In this document: piece by piece, positions 33,555-42,132 of the stretch
How positions within the stretch are numbered: the first letter of the stretch is position 1
Layout: every line of letters starts with the position of its first letter
From: Reyranella humidisoli
GTDB lineage: Bacteria > Pseudomonadota > Alphaproteobacteria > Reyranellales > Reyranellaceae
Reading direction: 5' to 3'
Assembly (NCBI RefSeq): GCF_019039055.1
Contig: NZ_JAHOPB010000001.1
Coordinates: forward strand, 1,674,001 to 1,738,000
DNA length: 64,000 nucleotides
Translations under genes and position numbers: made by a program
The notes under the pieces: model-generated
What the model was told of the DNA's origin: nothing
The model's database searches: none
What the model saw: the letters and a program-made list of their open reading frames with translations, nothing else

Positions 33555-35375
33555 ATGGCGCAGGCCCCATCTCCTGCCGGATCGCCACGCACCGAGCTGG
33601 CGGAAACACTAAAGTCGTGCCGCTCCTCCTATCTGGGCGTCGCGGTTTTTACAGCCGTCCTGAACGTCCTGTATCTCACCGGCTCCTTCTTCATGCTGCA
33701 GGTCTACGACCGGGTGCTGCCGAGCCGCAGCGTTCCGACCCTGGTCGCACTGTGCGTGCTGGCGCTCGGCCTCTACGGTTTCCAGGCGGTGCTGGACATC
33801 GTCCGCAACAGGGTCCTGATCCGGATCGCCGGCGGGTTCAGCGAGGCGCTGGACCGCCGAATTTATCATCTGCTGGTCAAGCTGCCGCTGCGGGCGCCGC
33901 AGATGAGCGGCTTCGAGCCGGTCCGCGACCTCGACGCCATCAGGACGTTCATGTCCGGCGGCGGCCCGCCGGCCCTGTTCGACCTGCCCTGGATGCCGCT
34001 CTACCTCGGCATTTGTTACCTGTTCCATCCGCTGATCGGCCTGACGGCGACCGTCGGTGCCCTGATCCTGGTCGTCATCACCTTCCTGACCGAGGTCAAG
34101 GTTCGACAGCCCTCGATCGAGGTTTCGTCGCTTTCCAGCAAGCGGAGCGGGCTGGCCGAGGCCAGCCGGCGCAATTCAGAGGTACTGCACGCCATGGGCA
34201 TGGTCGGCCGATTTGCCCATCAGTGGGCGGATTACGGCCGGCGCTACGTGAGCGCCCACCAGCGGGCCGGCGACATCACCGGCGGCATGGGCAGCTTTTC
34301 CCGGGCGCTCCGCATGGCGCTGCAGTCGGCGGTACTGGCGGTCGGTGCCTATCTGGTGATCAAGGGGCAGGCGACGGCGGGCATCATCATCGCCGGCTCC
34401 ATTCTGTCGGCCCGGGCGCTGGCGCCCGTGGAGCAGGTGATCGCCCAGTGGCGCGTCTTCGTCGCGGCCCGCCAGAGCTGGCACCGGCTGAACAATCTGC
34501 TGGCCCGCATTCCGGACGATCGCGAGGTCATGGCGCTGCCCAAGCCCAAGGCCACCCTGTCGGTCGAGGCGGTCAGCGTGGCGCCCCCGGGCGTCAATAC
34601 GCTGGTCGCGCGCGATGTTGCATTCTCTCTGAAGGCGGGCCAGGGCCTGGGCATCATCGGCCCCAGCGCCTCGGGCAAGTCCTCGCTCGCCCGTACCCTG
34701 GTGGGCGTCTGGCGCCCGGTGACGGGCAAGGTCCGGATCGACGGCGCCACGCTCGACCAGTGGTCGTCCGAGGCCCTCGGCGAGCATATCGGCTACCTGC
34801 CGCAGGACATGGAGCTGTTCGCCGGCACGGTCGCCCAGAACATCGCCCGCCTCGAGCCGGAACCCGACGCCAAGAAGGTGATCGCGGCGGCCCAGGCGGC
34901 CGGCGTGCACGAGATGATCCTTGGCCTGCCCAACGGCTATGAAACCGAGATGGGCGAGAGCGGCACCGCCCTCTCGACCGGGCAGCGCCAGCGCGTCGGA
35001 CTGGCGCGCGCACTCTACGGAGAACCGTTCCTCGTGGTGCTCGACGAGCCCAATTCCAGCCTCGACCATGACGGCGAGGAGGCCCTGACCAAGGCGATCA
35101 TGTCCGTGCGGGCGCGAGGCGGCATCGCCATCGTGATCGCCCATCGCCCCAGCGCGCTCGCCGCCGTCGACCAGCTTCTCGTGATGCGGGCCGGCCGGCA
35201 GCAGGCCTTCGGACCGAAGGACGCCGTCCTGCGCGAGACGCTGAAGGCTGCCGGTCCTCAGCCCGGCTCGCCGCCGGGCGCTCCGGGTGCCCCGGGCGGA
35301 GCGGCACCGCCGACACCACTGCGGGCCACGCTGGGTCCGGTGGCGCCCATCGTGCGCGCCAGGGAGCCGTCATGA
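33555..35375 (+). CDS. Type I secretion system permease/ATPase (PrtD family)
   Basis: A 606-residue fused ABC exporter. The transmembrane domain (about 25-330, six helices, beginning SCRSSYLGVAVFTAVLNVLY) is followed by the nucleotide-binding domain: Walker A GPSASGKSSL near residue 368, signature LSTGQRQRVGLARAL, Walker B LVVLDEPNSSLD and H-loop VIAHRPSA. The C-terminus is a Pro/Gly-rich tail. It powers one-step export of signal-peptide-less proteins in concert with the HlyD-type protein encoded next (ATGA overlap) and an outer-membrane TolC not present here. Confidence 0.93.
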   Translation: MAQAPSPAGSPRTELAETLKSCRSSYLGVAVFTAVLNVLYLTGSFFMLQVYDRVLPSRSVPTLVALCVLALGLYGFQAVLDIVRNRVLIRIAGGFSEALDRRIYHLLVKLPLRAPQMSGFEPVRDLDAIRTFMSGGGPPALFDLPWMPLYLGICYLFHPLIGLTATVGALILVVITFLTEVKVRQPSIEVSSLSSKRSGLAEASRRNSEVLHAMGMVGRFAHQWADYGRRYVSAHQRAGDITGGMGSFSRALRMALQSAVLAVGAYLVIKGQATAGIIIAGSILSARALAPVEQVIAQWRVFVAARQSWHRLNNLLARIPDDREVMALPKPKATLSVEAVSVAPPGVNTLVARDVAFSLKAGQGLGIIGPSASGKSSLARTLVGVWRPVTGKVRIDGATLDQWSSEALGEHIGYLPQDMELFAGTVAQNIARLEPEPDAKKVIAAAQAAGVHEMILGLPNGYETEMGESGTALSTGQRQRVGLARALYGEPFLVVLDEPNSSLDHDGEEALTKAIMSVRARGGIAIVIAHRPSALAAVDQLLVMRAGRQQAFGPKDAVLRETLKAAGPQPGSPPGAPGAPGGAAPPTPLRATLGPVAPIVRAREPS

Positions 35376-36676
35376 AGCCCACCGTTTCCATCCCATCGCT
35401 GACGCGCCGCCCTCTCGTGATCGGCATGGCCGCCTGTTTCATCCTCGTCTTCGGGGTTGGAGGGTGGGCCGCCACGACACAACTTTCCGGCGCGGTGATC
35501 GCGCCCGGCAAGCTCGTCGTCGACACCAATGTGAAGAAGATCCAGCACCCGACCGGCGGCGTCGTCGGCGAGCTCCTCGTCAAGGAAGGCGACCGGGTGA
35601 AGCAGGGCGACGTGGTCGTCCGGCTCGACGGCACCCAGGCCAAGGCCAATCTCGGCATCGTCACCAAGGCGCTCGAGGAGATGGCGGCCCGCCAGGCGCG
35701 CTTCGAGGCGGAGCGCGACAACGACAATTCGGTCGACTTTCCGCCCGAGCTGACTTCACGCGCGAAAGATCCCGAAGTCGCGCGCCTGATGAGCGGCGAG
35801 CAGAAACTGTTCGAGATGCGCCGCACCGCACGCAACGGCCAGAAAGCCCAGCTGCGCGAGCAGATCCAGCAGCTCAACCTGCAGATCGAAGGCATTCAGG
35901 CGCAGGAAGCCGCCAAGGGCAAGGAACTGAAGCTGCTCGCGCAGGAACTGGAGGGTGTCCGCACGCTCTGGAAGCAGAACCTCGTGCCGATCAGCCGCGT
36001 CACGCAGCTGGAGCGCGACTCGGCCCGGATGGAAGGCGAGCGGTCGGCGCTCATCGCCTCGCTGGCGCAGAATCGCGGCCGCATCGCCGAGCTGGAACTG
36101 AAGATCCACCAGATCGACCAGGATCTCAGCACCGAGGTCGGCAAGGAATTGGCCGAGATCCGGGCCAAGAAGTCCGAGATGACCGAGCGCCGGATATCGG
36201 CCGACGATCAGCTCAAGCGCATCGATCTCGTGGCGCCGCAGAACGGCAGGGTGTTCCAGCGCAACGTCCACACGGTCGGCGGCGTCGTCCAGGCCGGCGA
36301 ACCGCTCATGCTGATCGTGCCCGATTCCGATTCGCTGATCGTCGATGCCAAGGTGCCCCCGCAGGACATCGACCAGGTTCACATCGGCCAGCATGCAGTC
36401 CTGCGCTTCGCGGCCTTCAACCAGCGCACGACACCGGAAGTCGACGGCGAGGTCATCCATATCGGTGCCGACGTCACGCAGGAGGACAAGGCGACCGAGC
36501 CTTACTACTCGGTGCGCATCCGCGTCGCCGAAAGCGGGATGGCCAGCCTGCAGGGCCTGCAGCTTCTGGCCGGCATGCCGGTCGAAGCCTTCATCCAGAC
36601 CACGCCGCGCACCGTGGCCTCGTTCCTGGTGAAGCCGCTCACCGACCAGCTCGCGCGAGCGTTCCGCGGGCGTTGA
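35372..36676 (+). CDS. HlyD/PrtE family type I secretion periplasmic adaptor
   Basis: A 434-residue membrane fusion protein. One N-terminal transmembrane helix (about 18-38) is followed by a lipoyl/barrel-sandwich half ([21 protein letters not shown]), a long coiled-coil hairpin (about 110-290) and the second lipoyl half ([20 protein letters not shown]), then a beta-barrel domain. It bridges the inner-membrane ABC exporter and an outer-membrane channel. Its ATG overlaps the ABC gene stop. Substrates are not encoded adjacent; the signal-less Calx-beta cellulase at 6.7 kb is one candidate. Confidence 0.93.
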   Translation: MKPTVSIPSLTRRPLVIGMAACFILVFGVGGWAATTQLSGAVIAPGKLVVDTNVKKIQHPTGGVVGELLVKEGDRVKQGDVVVRLDGTQAKANLGIVTKALEEMAARQARFEAERDNDNSVDFPPELTSRAKDPEVARLMSGEQKLFEMRRTARNGQKAQLREQIQQLNLQIEGIQAQEAAKGKELKLLAQELEGVRTLWKQNLVPISRVTQLERDSARMEGERSALIASLAQNRGRIAELELKIHQIDQDLSTEVGKELAEIRAKKSEMTERRISADDQLKRIDLVAPQNGRVFQRNVHTVGGVVQAGEPLMLIVPDSDSLIVDAKVPPQDIDQVHIGQHAVLRFAAFNQRTTPEVDGEVIHIGADVTQEDKATEPYYSVRIRVAESGMASLQGLQLLAGMPVEAFIQTTPRTVASFLVKPLTDQLARAFRGR

Positions 36677-36683
36677 TCATTCG

Positions 36684-36783
36684 CCTCCCCATTCAGATGG
36701 GGAGGTGTCGCGTCTTACGCGGCGGAGGGGTCATGACCCCATCGCCCCGTATGACGGGGCACTTCCCCATTTGAATGGGGAAG
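36684..36783 (-). repeat. Repeat family A, copy 3 (minimal form, reverse orientation)
   Basis: A compact 100-bp copy with no insert in the central GAGGGGTCATGACCCCAT palindrome. It is flanked by TGTCGCG..CGCGGCG and CGCCCCGT..ACGGGGCA hairpins and terminal CCTCCCCA/CTTCCCCA hairpins. It separates the convergent adaptor and GMC oxidoreductase genes. Confidence 0.9.
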
Positions 36784-36787
36784 GGGG

Positions 36788-38383
36788 CTACATCGCGTCC
36801 CGCAAAATCATGTCGGCCGCCTTCTCGCCGATCATGATCGACGGCGCGTTGGTGTTGCCGGAGGTCAGCGTCGGCATGATCGAGGCGTCGGCGACGCGCA
36901 GGCCCTGGATGCCGTGGACGCGCAGCCGCGCATCGACGACGGCCATCGCATCCGAGCCCATCTTGCAGGTGCCGACGGGGTGATAGGTCGTCTCGGCGGC
37001 CTTGCGCACCCAGTCGAGAATCTCGTCGTCGCTGTTGCCCCCGGGGCCGGGCGCGATCTCCGTCACCTGCAGCGGCGCCATCGCCGGCGCGGTCATGATG
37101 GCGCGGGCGATGCGCACGGCGCGCACGGTCAGTTCGCCGTCGACCGGCGCCGACAGGAAGTTGAAGCGGATCTCCGGCGCCTGGCGCGCGTCGGCGGAAA
37201 CGATGTGGATGTGGCCCTTGCTCTCGGGTCGCATCGGATGGGCGTAGCAGGAGACGCCCGACTGGCGCGCGATCCGCGGCCCGCGCGGGCCCGCTTCGGT
37301 GAACATCGGCACCCAGCCCAGCAGCAGGTCGGGCGCGGCGAGCCCTTCGCGCGAGCGCACGAAGGCACGCAGCGGCGCGCCGACCATCGAGAGAAGACTG
37401 TCCTGTCTGAACGCCCAGCGCAGCGCCTGGTTCACGAGGCCGAGGCCACGGCCGCGATCGTTGAAGGTCACGCCCTTCCTGCCGACGGTCCACCGGGTGC
37501 GCGGCGCATAGTGGTCGCGCAGGTTCTCGCCGACGCCCGGCAGGGCATGGCGGACCTCGAGGCCGAGGCTGCGCAGCCGGTCCGGCTGGCCGATGCCCGA
37601 CAGTTCGAGGAGCTGCGGCGAGTTGATCGACCCGCCGCTCACGACGACCTCGCGGGCCGCGCGGGCCTCGTGCGAGGCCTCGCCGATCCGGTATCGGACA
37701 CCGGTGCAGCGCTTGCCGTCGAGCAGCAGAGACGAGGCGAGCGCCCCGGTCACGATGTGGAGATTGGGACGCTTGCGGGCGGGATCGAGGTAGCAGCGCG
37801 CGGTGCTCATGCGCCAACCCGAGGCGATGGTCGCCTGGCTCATGGCGATGCCGTCCTGCTTCGCGCCGTTGTAGTCGGGGTTGTGGGCGATGCCGACTTC
37901 GCCGGCCGCCTCGATCACCGTGGCGTAAAGTGGATTGAGCGGCTGGGGATTGGTGACACGCAGCGGCCCGCCCCGTCCGCGAAAGCGCTCGTCGCCTTCC
38001 TCGTAGCTTTCCATGCGCTTGAAGAAGGGGAGCACGTCCTCGTAGGCCCAGCCCTGGTTGCCCATCTGCGCCCAGGTGTCGAAGTCCTGCGCCTGGCCTC
38101 GCACGAAGGCCAGCCCGTTGATGGCGCTGGAGCCGCCCAGCAGCTTGCCGCGCGGCACCGGGATGCGGCGGCCATTGGTGCTGGCCTCGGGCTCGGAACT
38201 GTAGAGCCAGTTGACGCCCGGATTGGTGATCAGCCGGGAGTAGCCGACCGGGATGCGGGTCCACGGATGGTCGGCGGGGCCGGCCTCCAGCAGCAGCACC
38301 TTGTTCTTCGGATCGGCCGACAGCCGGTTGGCAACGACGGCGCCCGCCGAACCGGCGCCGACCACGATGAAGTCGTATTCCAT
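36788..38383 (-). CDS. GMC family FAD-dependent oxidoreductase (choline dehydrogenase-like)
   Basis: A 531-residue glucose-methanol-choline oxidoreductase. N-terminal [20 protein letters not shown] binds ADP of [23 protein letters not shown] is GMC signature 1, [18 protein letters not shown] is signature 2, and the C-terminal [11 protein letters not shown] supplies the catalytic His. It oxidises alcohols to aldehydes; the substrate is undetermined. ATG 38383 is preferred because the FAD motif follows four residues later. It overlaps nothing and is divergent from a small secreted protein gene. Confidence 0.92.
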   Translation of the reverse strand: MEYDFIVVGAGSAGAVVANRLSADPKNKVLLLEAGPADHPWTRIPVGYSRLITNPGVNWLYSSEPEASTNGRRIPVPRGKLLGGSSAINGLAFVRGQAQDFDTWAQMGNQGWAYEDVLPFFKRMESYEEGDERFRGRGGPLRVTNPQPLNPLYATVIEAAGEVGIAHNPDYNGAKQDGIAMSQATIASGWRMSTARCYLDPARKRPNLHIVTGALASSLLLDGKRCTGVRYRIGEASHEARAAREVVVSGGSINSPQLLELSGIGQPDRLRSLGLEVRHALPGVGENLRDHYAPRTRWTVGRKGVTFNDRGRGLGLVNQALRWAFRQDSLLSMVGAPLRAFVRSREGLAAPDLLLGWVPMFTEAGPRGPRIARQSGVSCYAHPMRPESKGHIHIVSADARQAPEIRFNFLSAPVDGELTVRAVRIARAIMTAPAMAPLQVTEIAPGPGGNSDDEILDWVRKAAETTYHPVGTCKMGSDAMAVVDARLRVHGIQGLRVADASIMPTLTSGNTNAPSIMIGEKAADMILRDAM

Positions 38384-38499
38384 TGCGCCAAGTATCCCGC
38401 GCGGGTTACCGCCTGTCGACTGCCGCGACGACGGCCCGACTTTACGCGGGCCGATGTTTGGGCATGATGGCGCCCCCGACAACCCCGAAGGAAAAAACC

Positions 38500-38943
38500 A
38501 TGCGCGGTGTCTCCCTCCTGCTTCCCCTCGGCCTCTCGCTCGCCTGCGCCGCCGGCCTTGCGCACGCGCAGCCGGCCGCCGTCGACATGACAGGCACCTG
38601 GACGGGGACGAACAGGAGCATCGTGAGCGGCCTGCCGGCGCACTTCCCTGTGACGTCGCCCGCGACGATCGTCGACGGCAACCGGCTGGTCGAGCTCAAG
38701 ATCACCGTGAAGATCGACGGCCAGGACGAGGGCCGCTTCTGGGGAACGCTCTCTTCGGAATCGAAGGCCGAGCCGATCATCGGCGTCATCGGATCGGACG
38801 GAAAGCGCGTGCGCATGATCGGGCAGGGCGGCAGCGCCATCGAAGGCACGTTGCTCGACGACGGCACGCTCGAACTCTTCTATACGGAGAACCGGGCGGG
38901 CGTTTCGGTGGCCGCCACCAACGTGCTGAAGAAAGCCAAATAG
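38500..38943 (+). CDS. Secreted lipocalin-like hypothetical protein
   Basis: A 147-residue protein with a signal peptide (MRGVSLLLPLGLSLACAAGL, cleavage near AHAQ). The mature part is made of alternating strands starting MTGTWTGTNRS and containing GRFWGTL and GTLLDDGTLELFY, the pattern of a small beta-barrel such as a lipocalin-like fold. No family is certain. GAAGGA precedes the ATG. It is followed after 12 bp by a GH25 lipoprotein gene, so they are probably co-transcribed. Confidence 0.7.
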   Translation: MRGVSLLLPLGLSLACAAGLAHAQPAAVDMTGTWTGTNRSIVSGLPAHFPVTSPATIVDGNRLVELKITVKIDGQDEGRFWGTLSSESKAEPIIGVIGSDGKRVRMIGQGGSAIEGTLLDDGTLELFYTENRAGVSVAATNVLKKAK

Positions 38944-38955
38944 GAACTCCCCGCG

Positions 38956-39750
38956 ATGATCTCACGCAGAAGCATGCTGGCGGGCCTTGCCCTGCCGGCG
39001 CTGGCCGGTTGCGGTGGCCCGACCCCGACCGCCTCGTCTTCCTCGGCGACGGGCCAGACGCGGCCCGGCCTCGATGCCGTCATCGACATCAGCCACAACG
39101 TGAAGGTCACCAGCTTCGCCGCGGTCCGTCGCAGCAACATCCTCGCCGTCATTCACAAGGTGACCGAGGGCGGTGACTGGTTCGATCCGTCCTATGCCTC
39201 GCGCCGTCGCCAGGCCGAGGCGGCCGGCCTCCTCTGGGGCGGCTATCATTTCGGCACGCGCCAGTATTCCGGCGAGCGCCAGGCCGAAGCGTTTCTCTCG
39301 GCCTGCCAGCCCGGCCCGCAGACCGTGATGGCGCTCGATCTCGAGCCCAACGACGCCAACCCGCGCAACACGATGCGGCTCGACCAGGCCGAGGCCTTCG
39401 TCCGCACGGTGCAGAAGGCCACGGGCCGGCTGCCGATGCTCTACGCCCATCCCGCCTGGGCGAACGGCGAAGTCTACGGCCGCAAGCGCCTCCGGCTCGA
39501 CGCCGCCGTGGTGCCGGGCTCGCTCCTGTCGCGCTGCGACCTGTGGCTCGCCGACTATCGCGAAGAGCCCCGGCTGCCCAACGCCTGGTCGAAATGGACG
39601 ATCTGGCAGTACGTCGCCGACGAGACCGTCCAGAACTTCGCCTATGGCAGCGAACCGCGCCACGTCGAGGGCGTCGGCCATTGCGACCGCAACATGTACA
39701 ACGGCGACGCCGCCAGCCTGAACCGGTGGTGGAAGAACGGCGGGCGGTAG
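38956..39750 (+). CDS. GH25 family lysozyme-like lipoprotein
   Basis: A 264-residue protein with lipobox LPALAGC (Cys about residue 19) after an RR-containing hydrophobic signal, so it is a predicted lipoprotein. The GH25 fold shows AVIDISHNVKV at strand 1, HKVTEGGDWFDPSY, the GGYHFGTRQ segment and the catalytic DLE in MALDLEPND, with WTIWQY near the end. GH25 enzymes cleave the MurNAc-GlcNAc bond of peptidoglycan. It is probably co-transcribed with the preceding small secreted protein. Confidence 0.9.
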   Translation: MISRRSMLAGLALPALAGCGGPTPTASSSSATGQTRPGLDAVIDISHNVKVTSFAAVRRSNILAVIHKVTEGGDWFDPSYASRRRQAEAAGLLWGGYHFGTRQYSGERQAEAFLSACQPGPQTVMALDLEPNDANPRNTMRLDQAEAFVRTVQKATGRLPMLYAHPAWANGEVYGRKRLRLDAAVVPGSLLSRCDLWLADYREEPRLPNAWSKWTIWQYVADETVQNFAYGSEPRHVEGVGHCDRNMYNGDAASLNRWWKNGGR

Positions 39751-39887
39751 GCCGAGCCTCGCTCGGCCTCCTGAGCGTCAGGACATCGCGGAGCGATGTC
39801 CGGGAGCGCCGAAGGAAGAGCGATCACACGAAGCTCATGACCCCTCCGTCGCGTAAGACGCGACACCTCCCCATTTGAATGGGGAGG
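39750..39887 (+). repeat. Repeat family A, copy 4 (half copy plus module)
   Basis: Begins with the GGCCGAGC..GCTCGGCC hairpin and GGACATCGC..GCGATGTCC hairpin module, then a GAAGGAAGAGCGATCAC spacer. It ends in the right half of family A: ATGACCCCTCCGTCGCG, TAAGACGCGACA and CCTCCCCA..TGGGGAGG. The left half (CTTCCCC..GGGGC) is missing. It lies between the convergent GH25 and aminotransferase genes. Confidence 0.85.
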
Positions 39888-39896
39888 AAGCTGGTT

Positions 39897-41114
39897 CTAA
39901 CGCGCCGCGAGCGCCTTGAACGCTTCGCGCGTCGCGTTGAGCGCGAAGTCGATGTCGGCTTCGGTGTGGGCGGTTGACAGGAACATGTTGTGGCGCGGGT
40001 GCAGGTAGGCGCCGTGCTTCAGCGCCTCCAGCGTGAAGAAGTTGCCCTTCTCGCAGTCGGGATCGTTGTCGAACAGCACCGTCGGCATCTGGGGCGGGCC
40101 GCTCTGGCGCACGCCGATGCCGAACTCGGCCGACTGGGCGGCGATGCCGTCGCGCAGGCGCTGGCCCATGGCGCGCATGTGCGCCGGGCCGTCGACGCTC
40201 TCCAGCACGTCGAGCGTCGCCAGCGCGGCCGCCATCGACACGGCGCTGCACCAGAACGAGCCGGTGACGTAGAGCTTCGACGCGGCCTCGCGATAGCGGT
40301 CGTTGCCGGTGACGGCGGCCAGCGCATGGCCGTTGGCGATCGCCTTGCTCCAGGCGCTGAGGTCGGGCTGCACGCCCACGAGATCCCAGCTGCCGCGCAT
40401 GGTCAGGCGGAAGCCGGCGCGCACGTCGTCGACGATCAGCGCGGCGTCGTTGGCATCGCACAGCTCGCGCGCGCGCCGGGCGAAGGCCGCGTCCGGCATC
40501 TCCTGGTCCTTGCCGAAATCGTGCTTGAAGGCGGAGACGACGATGCCCGCCAGGTCATCGCCGGCGCGCTGCACGGCGCTTTCGAGGCTGCCGGTGTCGT
40601 TGAATTTGAAGGTGAGCATGTGGGCGCGATCCTCCGGCGTGACGCCGTACGGGTTCGGCGTGCACCAGGGGATGGCGCCGTGATAGGCGCCTTCGGCCAC
40701 CAGGATCTTGCGCTTGCCCGAGGCCGCGCGCGCCAGCGTTACGCAGGTCGTCGTGGCATCGGTGCCATTCTTGCCGAACAGCGCCCAGTCGGCATGCGGG
40801 ATCAGCCCGACCAGCCGTTCGGCCAGCTCGACCAGCCGCTCCGACGGGCCGTTCAGGCAATCGCCCGCCGCCGTCTGCCGCGCGACCGCCTCGGCCACCA
40901 CCGGATTGCCGTGGCCGACCACGATCGGCCCCCAGCTGCACATGAAGTCGACGTAGCGCTTGCCGTTCACGTCCCAGAGATGGCAGCCCTCGCCGCGCTC
41001 GAAGAACTGCGGATAGCCCTCGGGCAGCCGGTCGCTGCGCAGGTGGCCGTACATGCCGCCGGGAATGACCTGCTGGGCACGCTGCCTGAGTTTCTGATCG
41101 GCTGTGAGGGACAT
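39897..41114 (-). CDS. Class III aminotransferase, glutamate-1-semialdehyde aminomutase-like
   Basis: A 405-residue PLP enzyme of the class III (HemL-like) group. Its features are FMCSWGPIVVGHGNP, FGKNGTDATTTCVTLARAA at the phosphate-binding region, AEGAYHG, LIVDDVRAGFR (cofactor Asp) and the PLP Lys in SAWSKAIANGHA. It probably transfers amino groups on a keto acid or aldehyde rather than serving heme synthesis, because the genomic setting is catabolic. ATG at 41114 is used. It is divergent from an SDR gene 98 bp away. Confidence 0.9.
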   Translation of the reverse strand: MSLTADQKLRQRAQQVIPGGMYGHLRSDRLPEGYPQFFERGEGCHLWDVNGKRYVDFMCSWGPIVVGHGNPVVAEAVARQTAAGDCLNGPSERLVELAERLVGLIPHADWALFGKNGTDATTTCVTLARAASGKRKILVAEGAYHGAIPWCTPNPYGVTPEDRAHMLTFKFNDTGSLESAVQRAGDDLAGIVVSAFKHDFGKDQEMPDAAFARRARELCDANDAALIVDDVRAGFRLTMRGSWDLVGVQPDLSAWSKAIANGHALAAVTGNDRYREAASKLYVTGSFWCSAVSMAAALATLDVLESVDGPAHMRAMGQRLRDGIAAQSAEFGIGVRQSGPPQMPTVLFDNDPDCEKGNFFTLEALKHGAYLHPRHNMFLSTAHTEADIDFALNATREAFKALAAR

Positions 41115-41212
41115 GGGGCAGGCTCCGCGAACGCTGTGAACTGGCCTATATATACCGCACGAATGAAGGCCTGCACCCGGCACGGGTCGCAAGGCAGCCA
41201 AGGGGGAAACGG

Positions 41213-41962
41213 ATGGATCTCAAGGGAAAAGTGGCCGTCGTGACGGGCGGCAATGGCGGTCTGGGCCAGCGCATCTGTCACGCGCTGGCGGCCGAGGGCT
41301 GCCACATCGCCGTCGTCTACGCCAAGAGCAAGGACCAGGCCGAGGGCGTCGCCCGCGATCTCGAACGCCACCAGGTCACCGCCGCCACCTTCGCCTGCGA
41401 CGTGACGCAGCGCGACCAGGTCGACCGGCTGGTCGACGACGTGGTGAAGCGCTTCGGCCGGCTCGACATCCTCGTGAACGATGCCGCCTACAACAAGTCG
41501 ATCCCCTTCACCGATCTCGACGGCCTCACCTATGAGGAATGGACGAAGATCATCGACATCAACCTGACCGGCCCGATGCTGCTCACCAAGGCGGTCGGCC
41601 CCGTCATGAAGCGCCAGGGCGAAGGCCGCATCGTCAACATCGCCTCGGTTGCTGGGCTGGGGCCGACCGGCTCCTCGATCGCCTACGCCGTCTCGAAGGC
41701 CGGCCTCATCCATCTCACCAAGTGCATGGCCGTGGCGCTGGCGCCGGAGGTGCTGGTGAACTGCGTGGCGCCGGGCCTGCTCGAAGGCACCCGCGCGACG
41801 GCGAACCTGCGGCCCGAGGTGGTCGCGAAGAACGCCAGCGCCTCGCTCCTCGGCAAACCTGCCGACAAGGACGACTGCGCCGACCAGGTCGTCACGATGT
41901 GCCGGACCAACACCACGACTGGCCAGACGCTGGTGATCGATTCAGGGCGGGTGTTTCATTGA
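41213..41962 (+). CDS. Short-chain dehydrogenase/reductase (SDR)
   Basis: A 249-residue classical SDR. The cofactor motif is VVTGGNGGLGQRI, the structural NDAAY replaces NNAG, and the catalytic Ser-Tyr-Lys set is in NIASVAGLGPTGSSIAYAVS plus the following Lys. It oxidises or reduces a hydroxyl/keto group using NAD(P). The GGGGAAACGG stretch before ATG gives a fair ribosome-binding site. The neighbouring divergent aminotransferase could act on the same substrate class. Confidence 0.92.
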   Translation: MDLKGKVAVVTGGNGGLGQRICHALAAEGCHIAVVYAKSKDQAEGVARDLERHQVTAATFACDVTQRDQVDRLVDDVVKRFGRLDILVNDAAYNKSIPFTDLDGLTYEEWTKIIDINLTGPMLLTKAVGPVMKRQGEGRIVNIASVAGLGPTGSSIAYAVSKAGLIHLTKCMAVALAPEVLVNCVAPGLLEGTRATANLRPEVVAKNASASLLGKPADKDDCADQVVTMCRTNTTTGQTLVIDSGRVFH

Positions 41963-41988
41963 GGGAAGACGAATCGAACTCTCACACG

Positions 41989-42098
41989 ACCTCATCCTGA
42001 GGAGGCCCGAAGGGCCGTCTCGAAGGATGGGCAATAGGCGCGGTTCTCGTGCCCATGCTTCGAGACGCGCTCCTGCGGAGCGCTCCTCAGCATGAGGT
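41989..42098. repeat. Repeat family B, copy 1
   Basis: ACCTCATCCTGAGGAG at the left and CTCCTCAGCATGAGGT at the right form the outer arms. Inside are GGCCCGAAGGGCC and CTCGAAGGATGGGCA..TGCCCATGCTTCGAG arms and a GCGCTCC..GGAGCGC hairpin. A second copy is at 51699-51812. The element is between the convergent SDR and gamma-glutamyltransferase genes. Confidence 0.88.
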
Positions 42099-42132
42099 TG
42101 ATGGTGGTGATTCTATTGAACTCTGTAAGACT

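Noticed and set aside
39897-41114. Aminotransferase as heme-pathway HemL
   Set aside because: The protein is class III and HemL-like in size, but alphaproteobacteria normally make 5-aminolevulinate by the Shemin route and the surroundings are catabolic, so no hemL symbol was given.
41142-41156. TATATATA stretch as a sharp promoter between the aminotransferase and SDR genes
   Set aside because: It could be a -10 region for either gene, but no -35 element at proper spacing is seen on either strand, so it was not annotated.
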